Shown in pieces: positions 51,289 to 61,395 of a DNA stretch of 64,000 nt. The position numbers and the translations under genes are program-made. Below the pieces are notes generated by a model that was not told the origin of the DNA, did no database searches, and was given only the letters and a program-made list of their open reading frames with translations. Origin of the DNA: Ricinus communis (Eukaryota > Streptophyta > Magnoliopsida > Malpighiales > Euphorbiaceae); assembly GCF_019578655.1 (NCBI RefSeq), contig NC_063260.1, forward strand, positions 30,900,888 through 30,964,887, written 5' to 3'. Positions within the stretch are counted from its first letter, which is position 1; each line of letters starts with the position of its first letter.

Positions 51289-53246
51289 CCATTTACAACC
51301 AATAGTCTGCTTGCCCTTAGGTCAAGGAACTAATTCCCAAGTACTACTTTCTTCTAAAGCAGCTATTTCTTCAGCCATTGCTTATTCCAACAAGTATGTG
51401 AGATTGCCTGATTATAATGTTTTGGTTCAGGTAATATTGATGCATTACATATATAGAACTGGTACTGAGGTGAGATATTTTCATAAGATAGCACTTGAGA
51501 AATACGATGTGGTGTGGTTCTAGATTTGGGCAAAGAAACTTCAAAATCATGAAATTTTGATGGTAGGTGAATATTTCTAGTAGGTCTAGGAGAGGGTTGA
51601 GGAATAGTACCTGAATTAATTGAAGGAGATTGTATTTCAGCAGTAGATGAATGGAATGGATCAATTGTGTGTGAATCTGCCCTTTTGAAATCTTCAAGTG
51701 AACTTTCATTTTGATAAACAGGAATAAGAACATCATTGGATGTTATTGTAGCAAATATCTCTTTAAACGGGAACTTATTTTCTGTAAACGTTACATCTCT
51801 AGAAATAAAAAAGCTTTTATCATCTAACTTGTATACTCTGTAACCTTTAGTGTTTTTAGGAAAATCAATAAAAACACACTTGATTGTTCTAGGATGCATT
51901 TTTGTTGTAGGATGAGGTAAAACAGAAGTAAATGCTAAACAACCAAAGACTTTGAGCTGATCATAAGAAGGTTTGACTTTAAAAAGGATCTCAAAAGGAG
52001 TAGACTAATTTAAAACTGGTGTTGAGGTCCTGTTAATTAAAAAGGTAGCATGCAAGACACAATCAATCCAAAAACAAAGAGGGAGATTGGCTTGAATCCT
52101 TAAACTCCGTGCAACAGAGGGAATATGCTGGTGTTTTCTCTCAACAATACTATTTTGTTGAGGTGTATAGGTACAAAAAGTTTGGTGAACAATCTCTTTT
52201 GATTTGTAAAAATCGGTGAATTTAAATTCTTTCCCGTTATCAGTTCTAAAACATTTAATCTTGACTGAGAACTGAGTTTCAACAAGATGGGAAAAATCAA
52301 TGATTAAATGTCAAGTTTCTGACTTAAGCTTCATAGGATAAATCCATAGGAATCTGCTCTTGTCATTAACTACGGTTAAAAAATATGAATGACCATATAT
52401 ACTTTTGACAGGAAAGGGTCCCCAAATGTCTAAATGAACAAGATAAAAAATTGAAGTAGAAAAAGAATTGCTAACAGAAAAAGTGGGCCTTCTTTATTTA
52501 GCCAAATGACAAACTTCACATTCAAAGCAATTATCATTAATCACAGCATTATGAAACTGATCAAGAGATTTCATTACTTGTTTAGAAGGGTGGCCTAGTC
52601 TGTTATGCTACAGAGTAAAAGCAACGACATTACAACTAACAGGAAATGAATTTAAAAACTTCTCACTATCTTCTTGTTGTAAAAGCCGATACAATCCATT
52701 CCCTTGCTTAGCTATACCAGTCATCTTCCAAAGTTTCATGTCCTGAATATAACAAAAGTTGGAAGAAAAAATAAGAGAATAAAGGTTGTTTTTGGTTAAC
52801 TGCGAAGTGGAGATGAGATTAAAAGCAAAGTTTGGTATGTAGAAAACCTTATGAAGAATCAAAGAGGGTGATAATTCTACAGTGCCTATACGTGTAACCT
52901 GAACTATTTCATTATTAGGCAACTTCACATATTTGTCAAAAACTTTGTAATGCCTTTTGAAAAAACTGAGAGAATTAGTAATGTGATCGGTAGCTCCTGA
53001 ATCTACAATCCATTTCCTATTGTGGAATTGCTTATAACAACATAGGATAATACCTTTTTCAACAATAGGATCGAAGACAGAGGATAAAGCATTTATCTGA
53101 GAGTTGGTTGTATTCTGAGAATCAACTGCCTTTTCTTGAATCATTGACATCAAACTATTATACTGATCCCTTGTAAAAGTAATAGGACCATCATCACCAG
53201 ATTTGTTAAAAGAGTTATGATTGTCATAATTCATATGATATGCCAA
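51289..53246 (-). pseudogene. copia protease and integrase (broken)
   Basis: The protease motif WIVDSGATDHI is intact (about 53018-52985). Integrase follows with a recognisable HHCC region, a TDNGKEF second-acid motif and PQQN...VERK; stops near 52500, 52315 and 52005 break the frame. The integrase C-terminal region (FGCLAF, then KGYRVYKLDDKSFFISRDV) reads to about 51370. Confidence 0.85.
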
Positions 53247-54289
53247 TTGTTCAGTAGTTGAAAAATTATGATTGTCAGAAGAAAAAGATGCAACCTGGTT
53301 TGTAGAATTTTAAAAATTCTTGCTTGTTCCCTTGTATCCCGATGGAATCTGTAACACTTATCAACAGGATGCCCATACATTCCACAGAAAGTGCAGGTAG
53401 GCTTCTTGGCCTGATTGTTTGGAAAAATTCCAAAATTGCCAAATAATCTCTTTTGACTATTACCAAGGTTGAGTTGTTGGTTTTCAATCTTCGGCGTAAA
53501 ACCATTCATATTCTTCAAGTGTTGATTATGTCCAAGGTTAAAACCGGTTGCTCTACTTCCAGTATTCATATTGAATTTTCCAGCAAGCAGTATATTTGAG
53601 TCACAAGAAACTATAGTAGCACTCAAAGACCTTTCATGTTGAATCACAATAGCAAAGATTTCATTCACAGGGGGCATTGGTTTCATCATAAGAATCTGAG
53701 ACCTTTGGATAGAAAACTTATCATTTAACCCTTTAAGAAACTTTAGGATGAAATCTTGTTTCCTATACTTATTAGCAGAACATTCACAAGCATGTACAGG
53801 TCTCAAATTATATATCTCATCCCATAAGATCTTCAAGTGGGTATGATAAGCAGTAATAGAAAGGTTACCTTGTTGCAAAGAGAAGAATTCCTGCTAAAGA
53901 TCAGAAATCCTTATAAGGTCCCCTTGTGAAAAGCGATCATATAAGTATGCCCAAAGATCATATGCATAGTCCAACCACATTACACTTTGCCCAATTTCTG
54001 TATTAAGGGACCTCTGTAACCAAGAAAGCACAAGATTGGTGCATTTCAACTAAGCGTTGTAAGAAGGATCCTCTTTCCTGGGAACCTTAATTGAACCATT
54101 AACAAATCAAAATTTGTTCTTTGAAATCAGAGACATCTTCATAGATCGTGCCCAGCTATGATAGTTGTTGCTAATTAATTGAGAGGAGGTTAACATGAGA
54201 GCTGGATTTTCATTTGAGTGGATGTAGTATTCACTATTCTGATTATTGATTTTAAAGGTTTGTGTAGAATTAAAATCTTCAGTAGCCAT
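53231..54289 (-). pseudogene. copia gag (broken)
   Basis: The likely start ATG is 54289 (MATEDFNSTQ), and a stop follows at about 54107. Gag homology resumes with a frame ending near 53231 that holds the knuckle CTFCGMYGHPVDKC (about 53396-53355). Further stops occur near 54055 and 53895. Confidence 0.82.
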
Positions 54290-55085
54290 TGAAGAGATGG
54301 TGGTGGAGTATACTAGCTGCTCTAACAATTGATCGTGGGTCCGGATCACTGCCCACTCAAAAAAGGCTAGAATGAATCCCTGTAACAAACGCTTCTTCCA
54401 GAACTCAAAAGGCTTCAGGAAGCCAACCCCAAAATGGTCTAAAAAAAACAACTACCGTAATAGTTATAGTTGCATCATTTGCCAAGACATGTACATCTCT
54501 TTCTGCCACAACACATGCTTGACATCTCTTTCTTTTGCAGGAAAAATTGTTTCACTCAACATCCAAATAAATCCAAGAATAAAGGTTCACAAAAAAGAGA
54601 ATTTCTGGTGTCTAGCAAAATGGGTTACAAAGAAACAGCGTACAACGTAATGGGAGCCTTAATAGCAAGTAAGAAACGAGCAAGGCCACAAAAATACCGT
54701 TCATCTGGTAGTTTGCTAGCCTAGTGTGATCATACCACACAAAAATACCCAACCAACCAGTAGAATTTAAACAAAATCAAAAAATCCATCCTGCTCACTA
54801 ACTGTTCGATAAAATTTTTGATTCACCAACTGTTCATCTTGCTCACCAACTGCTCACCACCTGTTCGTCCTGCTCACCAACTCCAAGTCGCACATCAATG
54901 TTCTTGAAGTAAGAAACAAAACGGCAGCCACACTGCAAGCATTGCCGACGAAACCAACTGTGCGCACCATCTCTGTTTATTTTCAAAGCGAACCGAAGTG
55001 AGAGATACCCAAGGAATCAGTCGTCGCCGTCGAACATTAGATGGGAAAAGAAAGAAGGTAAGGGAAAAATAGTGCCCTGATACTA

Positions 55086-55230
55086 TATCAAGATTTGGGA
55101 GAGGAAAGAGTTTTTATTAAAATCTAAAATATGTTTTCTTATAATATTTGTTATATACACAAAAAAAAAAAATTACTCTAGCTTTATACGTGTCTAGCTC
55201 CTATTGGTCACCGTATATATTCTATTAACA
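55086..55230 (-). repeat. 5' LTR of the nested copia element
   Basis: 145 bp, with 13-14 bases not present in the other LTR. Its outer edge meets terpene-synthase coding sequence at 55231. Confidence 0.85.
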
Positions 55231-55468
55231 ACATCAAGAATCTTCAGTGGAAAGTGCAAGAAAGTATGTGCTTCGGATGATCTCAGACACATGGAAACAA
55301 CTAAACCATTATTGCTTATTTCAAAATCCATTCCCACCGACTTTCACCAAGGCCTGTCTTAATGTAGCAAGAATGGTTCCACTAATGTATAGTTATGACG
55401 ACAACTCTCGCCTTCCAATTATTGAGGAGCATATCAACTCCCTCCTCTTTGAAAAAGTCTCCATGTAA

Positions 55469-57636
55469 AAGTAGCAAAGGGATGAAAATGAGGGCCCTAA
55501 GATACCAGTGATTGCTTTGGATTCCGTTCTGTTAAACTATCTGAAAGAAATAATTTGCTATTGTGGAGCAAAATAACAAGAATAACAGCAAAGGATTAAT
55601 CCATATTCTACGATTAAGGACTTATATTTAGCGGTTTCAGGTTTTTCTTCGGACTTGAATTATCAAATTTTCATAGAAAATGATGACCTTTATATGAGAA
55701 TCAGTATTAGCAAAAACATCAGTAGTAGGAGAGAAATTTGTTTCAGAATTCTAGTAAATTCCAGATTTGTCAAACAATTATAGCCACTTGTCACAGATAT
55801 CGATCCAATAATACAATTTGAAAATGATCTTCTTCTTTTATTAAATTAAGTATTTCATTAAGCATACTAATTTCTGGTTTTGCAACTTTTTTCTAAAATT
55901 TTTAATTTTAAAATAAATCAAACTCATCAATATCAAAATACATATTTTGTTTAAGAAACTTTTAAATTGAGATAATTTTTTTTTTCTAAATCACAATTAT
56001 TAAGAAATTTCAATCATTCAAGACTAAATAAAAAACTGAATGTATCATCATAATTTGTTTTTATAGCTTGTATCCAAAGTACAATCAAGAATAAACGTCT
56101 TCAAAGTTCTTTTTAACATAACTTTAACTTTTTAACTAATTTAGTACAAAACTTACATATTTTGTAATTGATGTTTTTAAACAGAATCTGGCTACTTGTT
56201 TGGAGATTTATATTACTTGGAGAGCTGAAATGAAGCTATAGAGATCTAGACGAGAGAGTTGATGATTACTTGCAAGATGAATAAGGTAAAAATGGTTCGA
56301 GCATTTTAACTAACTAAAAAACTATTTCAATACTTAAGTTAGTAATGTAGTTAGACTTTACATAATAGAGTCTAAAGATCTAAAAAATGATGTTACCTCA
56401 AATATGGAGTGACTTTTAGTATTTATTGATGATTTCTTAGGGCTAAAAGCTAACTAGAGAACATGGAAGACTTAAATGGTGGGGAAGTGGTCTCCTAATT
56501 TTCATGAAGTGGAGAACTTGATATCTGACCATGATAATTGATGGAGATTATAAATTGTGAAGGCGATATTTTAATTGAATAAGCGATCTCATAAATCTTC
56601 CGGTAATATGTGTCTAGACGAGTTCATAATTTGTTTTGAACGATCACTTCAGTTGAGCTAATAATTCTATCTTGACTTGATTTATATTTTTAAGCGAGTT
56701 TATAGCTTACTTGAAATGGGTTATTTAAACGAGTTTCTATAAGTAATAATTAAATGTAAGATGATAAATTGGTACACAAACTCTATTTTAATAGAAACAA
56801 AAAATAATCTTTAATTAAATGAAAATATTAACTCTTTCTCTCTTTTGGCTGCCTCTCTTTCCTCCATCTATATTCTATACTCGCACTGTTAAAATAATAC
56901 AAAAATGACAAGTTACGGATTAAATTGGCTGCAAAATTGAAAAAGTATGTCAAAATGCACTTCAAAGAAAAGTTTACTGGACAAATGAACTTCTGTCCAA
57001 AAATAATAGATTTAATTAGAATAATAATATATTTAATTAGTATGTTATTGATGGTAGTATTAGTTCCTAGGATGCTACAGTTCTATTTCCAATTTCAATT
57101 TTGTAAAATTAAATTTGAATACATTCTTACTTTATCAGTTATATTTTTAAGATTATCTTAAATTTTTTTCTCAATTTTTTAATTTTATAAGAATATAGGA
57201 GGCTTTTATAATTGCCTCAGGTCGTATCCACTGTAACGGGCCCCGTGGATAAGATATGGCTTGACACAATAATTCTTACTGAAAAATTGACCACATCACA
57301 ACATGGCAGCACTTAAATTACTTCATAACCACGAGACATGAGGAAAATCAAGGTGGCCAAGATTGACAGAATAGATAATTAACCAAAGAGCGTTGGAGCA
57401 CATCACTAGGGACATATGGAGGAGTCTGAAATTTTCTTCTACTAAAAATTTAAGGATAAGAATAGAAAAAAAGAAAAAGAAAGAACTGAAGCATATTTGT
57501 CCATCCAAGCATCAACCACACAATTATTTGAGTTTGTAAATTGTAATTAATTGTCAACTAGTGGCATTAGATTCATAAGCTCAGATTTTTGACAAACACA
57601 ACAATGTAAAGCAAAAGAAAAAAGCAGAAGATTAAG
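55469..57636. other. Intergenic, no gene recognised
   Basis: About 2.2 kb between the terpene-synthase pseudogene and the 3' end of the minus-strand PPR gene. AT-rich with no motif-bearing frame. Confidence 0.5.
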
Positions 57637-58770
57637 CTACTTATCTAAAGGCAAACTCAATTTATAAGAATGCTTATTTGATTTCCCCCGTTCCACGAGG
57701 TCCTTTGCTTCTTCAACCCTTGGTAGCTTAACCAACTCATCTACTACATGCTGGAACAGGGTTGCATTAACAAGCAGACCCTTGTTCATAATCTCAATAC
57801 ACAGTTCAACAGCCCCGTCAAGGTCACCCTTCTGTCGAAGGTACGGAATAAGCGTCATATACGTGACCCTATCTGGCATACGACCATTTTCTTTTAGCTT
57901 TCTATACCAGTTCTTTACTTCCTCAACATTCTCGTCATTGCAGAGCCCTTTAATCACTGCATTATAACTCATAACATCCGGTCTAATTCCCTTATTTTCC
58001 ATTTCACCTAACAACTCAACTGCTTCCATCACTCTATTTTCTAACTCCAATCCGCGTAACCTTGAGTTATAACTCCTAACATTAGGAACGACATTCTTGC
58101 TTTCCATTAAAGTCCATATCTTTTCTCCATCAACAAACCTCCCATTCCCATAAAACCCATTTAAAAGTGTATTAAACGTAATTAAATCTGGCTCTATACC
58201 CCTCTTCTCCATCTCACAAAGCACTAAAACGCCAGAATCAAGATTACCTATTTCACAATAACCCTTGATAACAATATTAAACGAAACCACATCAGGGGTT
58301 ATCCCTAGCTTAACCGGAAAATCCCTCAGAAAACCCTGTACCTTATCAAACTTTCCAGAGTCAATGCAAGCAGATAATAAAGCATTAAAGGAGCGAACAG
58401 TGCGTGTGCACTTCAAGTCAGGCATTTCATCGAACAGTCTGTGTGCGTGATCAAGCATTCCAGCTTTCCCATAAAGAGAGATAAGGCGGATTGTGAATTG
58501 TTCGTTGGTAATATCTGCGAAGTTTTTCTGATGTTCAAGGAAATCTTCAACCATGGAAAACTGTTTGGCAAATGATAAGCGACGTACAATAGTTGAATAG
58601 AATCTATGGCGTGCTCGAAATTCAGGGGACTCGGATGATCTTTTGTATCTTTGAACCAGTTTTTGAAGCTTGCGCTCTTTAGTATTTACTGTGGAAGGGG
58701 GGATGGTGGCGGTAGAGGTGGTTTTGGGAGTATTGAAGATTGTACGCAGACGGCGATAGAGTGAAGACAT
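57637..58770 (-). CDS. P-class pentatricopeptide repeat protein, probably mitochondrial (paralogue)
   Basis: Intronless 377-aa protein of the same PPR group as the plus-strand gene at 45473-46606 and identical to it in length. The N-terminus MSSLYRRLRTIFNTPKT is basic and hydroxylated, a plausible mitochondrial presequence. P-type repeats run from about residue 95, for example VRSFNALLSACIDSGKFDKV, VVSFNIVIKGYCEIGN, LITFNTLLNGFYGNGRF and VMSYNAVIKGLCNDEN. Shared blocks such as LITFNTLLNGFY and the RLI-LYGK segment show common ancestry, yet many positions differ, so the duplication is not recent. No editing domain is present. A Helitron 5' end lies 218 bases upstream of the ATG, mirroring the arrangement at the other copy. 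The RNA target is unknown. Confidence 0.92.
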   Translation of the reverse strand: MSSLYRRLRTIFNTPKTTSTATIPPSTVNTKERKLQKLVQRYKRSSESPEFRARHRFYSTIVRRLSFAKQFSMVEDFLEHQKNFADITNEQFTIRLISLYGKAGMLDHAHRLFDEMPDLKCTRTVRSFNALLSACIDSGKFDKVQGFLRDFPVKLGITPDVVSFNIVIKGYCEIGNLDSGVLVLCEMEKRGIEPDLITFNTLLNGFYGNGRFVDGEKIWTLMESKNVVPNVRSYNSRLRGLELENRVMEAVELLGEMENKGIRPDVMSYNAVIKGLCNDENVEEVKNWYRKLKENGRMPDRVTYMTLIPYLRQKGDLDGAVELCIEIMNKGLLVNATLFQHVVDELVKLPRVEEAKDLVERGKSNKHSYKLSLPLDK

Positions 58771-58987
58771 AATTTGTGCTTCCCTTTCCTTCGTTGGTAT
58801 TACAAAGTAAAAGAAGGGTTTGAAGGGTAATATTTGGACCGGAGCCAGTAATAATATTTATGTTAGGGCTAAATCTAAAATTTTATCTAGTTGTAAATAT
58901 GAGTCGGAAAAATGTAATTTTTCTTTTCTCTCACATAATTGTTCTCATTTAAGTGTTATTTTTCTTTTTCGTAATTCACTGCTTAAA

Positions 58988-59673
58988 TCTATAAATTTAT
59001 ATAGATATATATTAATTTTTTATTTTTAAATTATTTTAATATATGTGTTTAATTTTAATATATATGATCTTTATTTTGATATGTGTACTTATTTTGACAC
59101 ATAAAATTTAAATTTATGTGTAATTTTATGATTTTTTTATTAATTTATTAATTAATAAGTTACATTCCAAATTAAATACTTTTCTAATAATAAGAAATAA
59201 CATATTAATAATAAATTAGTCTTCTAATTAGATAATGATTAGTTTTCTAATTAGATAATGATTATCTTAAAAAATCACATATTAATTATATTTTAATATT
59301 ATATTAACTAATAAATTAGTTTTCTAATTAGATAATAATTCTAATTACAAAAATAATATTTTAAAATATTATAGTTACTAATAAATTAATTTTTTAATTT
59401 TAAAAATAGTAATATCAATTATATTGATAGTATTAATTTATATAATATTATAATTAATCAAATATAAATTTTTAGAATAGTTTTTATTGCACTAATAAAA
59501 TTTAAAAATATTAAAAATATTTAAAAATAGTTAGTTTGCTATTATTTTTAAAATATTATAAATTAATATTAAATATTAAAATTTTTATTAAATTGTATCT
59601 ATAAATCCGATTTTTTTTATAATAATAATAATAATAATAATAATGGCCGTGTATCGCACGGGTAAACAACTAA
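58988..59673 (+). mobile_element. Non-autonomous Helitron-like element (copy 3, best-defined ends)
   Basis: 686 bp. It starts with TCTATAAATT after host A and ends with the hairpin CCGTG-TATCG-CACGG (59647-59661), an 8-base spacer and CTAA before host T, fitting the Helitron rule of insertion between A and T. The body is AT-rich and shares long stretches with copies 1, 2 and 4. There is no coding capacity. The hairpin is an inverted match to the end of copy 1. Confidence 0.75.
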
Positions 59674-60290
59674 TATATATTAATTTTTAAGACTTAAAAC
59701 TTTTTAACATGTGTGCTGACTGTAAATTTTTATTTTGATATGTGTACTTATTTTAACACATTAGATTCAAGGTTATATGTAATTTTACAATTTTTATTAA
59801 TTAATAAGTCAGATTTTTAATTAAATACTGGCTCTAATTATAAGAAATAACATATTAATTATGTTTAATATTATATTAACTAATAAATAATTTTCTAATC
59901 AGATAAAGATACTAATTCTATCCTAAAAAATAACATATTAATTATATTTTGATATTTTATTAATTAATAGATTAGTTTTTTGATTGGATAATAATTTTAA
60001 TTATAGAAAATAATATTCTTAATATTATATTTCAATAATAAATTAATTTTTATTATATAATAAATTTTTAATTTTAGAAATAGTAAAATTAATTATACTA
60101 ATAATACTAATTCATATAATACTAAAATTAATTAATAAATATTTTTAAAATAATTCTTTTATTATTACATTAATAAAATTTTAAAATTTAAAAGATTTAA
60201 AAATATTTAAAAATAATTAATTTACAATTATTTTTAAACTATTATGAATTAGAAATAAATATTAAAAAATTATTAAATTATATCTATCAA
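59674..60290 (+). mobile_element. Helitron-like element (copy 4), 3'-truncated, in tandem with copy 3
   Basis: Begins directly after the CTAA end of copy 3 and repeats its order of motifs (GATATGTGTACTTATTTT, TATTAATTAATAAGT, AAGAAATAACATATTAAT). It fades near 60290 at the point where copy 3 has its TA-rich run before the hairpin; the hairpin and CTRR end are missing. Confidence 0.65.
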
Positions 60291-60945
60291 TAAAGACAAT
60301 CTCTCTCCTCATAATTCAAGATATAAAGGTGTAAAAAGTTAAAATTTCTATCTTATCTTTTTCGTCATATTAGGTGTATTATTTTCTATATATGATATTT
60401 TTATGTAAGTGTATTATTTTTCATCTTTTTAGGGATGTGATAAAATTTATCTTTATGTAAGTGAGTAATCTCATCTTTTCTTCTTAGAAAGACATGTGTA
60501 AAAAATAAGATAAACGACTAATAAATTATAAATTTTCGTTACTTATATTAAATTTGAAAGTATCAATAAAAGGATCTAGGGTGCCTTTTGGCACATCATA
60601 AGATTTATCTTCACTTATTATTCTTTCATCCAATGAATCATTAGTGGGAAAAAAGAATTAAAAAGAAAAGAAATTTCTCAGGTAAAAATAAAATAGATAG
60701 AAGATCTCATTAGTAATGTATTTGTGTGCATGATGTTACAAGCATGATGCCACTTTGTTTTTTTGTCCTTCTACAATCTACTCATCACAATTTACTGTAT
60801 TTTAATCTCTTGATAGCCCGTTAAATTTACGTGTCAATTTTGTAATTTTCTTTTTAAAAATATACCATGCCTGCAGCTTAATAATTTCTAATTGTGCCAT
60901 ATATAGTAATTGATTTTCTTTGTGATCTTTCTCATGGAGGCAGAT
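60291..60945. other. Intergenic, no gene recognised
   Basis: AT-rich spacer between the Helitron tandem and the terpene-synthase fragment. Confidence 0.5.
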
Positions 60946-61331
60946 TTATATATAGAAAAGAGACTTGACATGATGTTCAAGAAGTGGCAGGCACTGGTTG
61001 TCGTCATAACTGTACATCAAAAGAACCATTCTTGCAAGGTTAAGGCAAGACTTTGTAAAAGTTGGTGAAAATTGATTTGGAAACAGGCATTCCTTGTTCA
61101 GTTGTTTCCATGTTTCAGAAATCATGTTCATGACCTGCTTTCTGGGTTTTCCAGAATGATCTTCTGTATTCTTTTATGTAACATTCTACATGTGATTTAT
61201 CATGACCATTTTGATCCTCATCCTCAAAATTTAATTTAAGTAACTTTAAATAATCTCAATTGAAATTATTCGAAAAGAGAAAAACAGAAAAAAGAAAAAG
61301 GTATTGAGAGTGACAATTAGTAACTTGTACA
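60946..61331 (-). pseudogene. Terpene synthase last-exon fragment
   Basis: Second copy of the terminal exon, downstream of the intact gene. Exon homology covers 61222-60946: an intact-looking acceptor, then DEDQNGHDKSHVECYIKE, a frameshift near 61150, and then ISETWKQLNKECLFPN and [13 protein letters not shown] to a stop. The stretch 61331-61223 matches the 3'-side intron of the intact gene right up to its donor (shared GAGAGTGACAAT and TTGTAC), but with most of the intron deleted. Upstream exons are absent. It is not expected to be functional. Confidence 0.88.
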
Positions 61332-61395
61332 TTTGACATGTTAGGTCTAACAAGAACCGTGTTCTAATTAATTTCCCATTATATTGTATAGTGTT

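Larger units (their letters stand above)
49762..55230 (-). mobile_element. Ty1/copia LTR retrotransposon nested in the terpene synthase pseudogene
   Basis: Minus-strand element of about 5.47 kb. The 3' LTR is 49762-49888 (127 bp) and the 5' LTR 55086-55230 (145 bp). They differ by a 13-14-base indel and roughly 10 substitutions, so it is older than the element at 21.6 kb. The primer-binding site, TAGTATCAGGGC on the minus strand (55085-55074), is a mutated initiator-tRNA-Met match. A purine tract is seen as CTTGAGGGGGGC next to the 3' LTR. Internal order is gag, protease, integrase, RT, RNase H. Several stops and shifts make it defective. The flanking terpene-synthase codons join cleanly across it, but no unambiguous 5-bp target duplication could be assigned. 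Confidence 0.9.
47735..55468 (+). pseudogene. Terpene synthase pseudogene, 5'-truncated and split by a copia element
   Basis: Relic of a class-III terpene synthase close to the gene at 61396-63913. Recognisable exons: 47735-48014 (3' part of exon 3, with a stop and a frameshift), 48796-49014 (exon 4, intact, 219 bases as in the paralogue, with the metal-binding DDIFD), about 49143-49277 (exon 5, one-base shift), 49365-49613 (exon 6, with TAG 49590-49592 in place of a Trp codon), and exon 7 at 49707-49761 plus 55231-55468 (TAG at 49716-49718). Exons 1 and 2 and the start of exon 3 are absent. Splice sites have decayed: the donor after exon 3 reads AC, the acceptor of exon 5 reads GG, and the donor after exon 6 reads AT. 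Exon 7 is interrupted by a minus-strand copia element between codons matching Arg-Glu and His-Gln. The last 79 codons still read open to TAA. No functional enzyme is possible. Confidence 0.92.

Noticed and set aside
54372..54724. Plus-strand frames of 92 and 84 codons
   Set aside because: They lie antisense to the leader and gag start of the nested copia element and have no known motif.
49750..55245. AGAAT on both sides of the nested copia element as its target duplication
   Set aside because: It requires the right LTR to include ACATCA, but those bases are needed to encode the His-Gln-Glu that matches the paralogous exon base for base. The duplication is left unassigned.
45473..58770. A functional link between the MORF9-like gene and the two PPR genes in RNA editing
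   Set aside because: MORF proteins partner PLS-class PPRs; both PPR genes here are P-class without E/DYW domains and look mitochondrial, while MORF9 is plastid.
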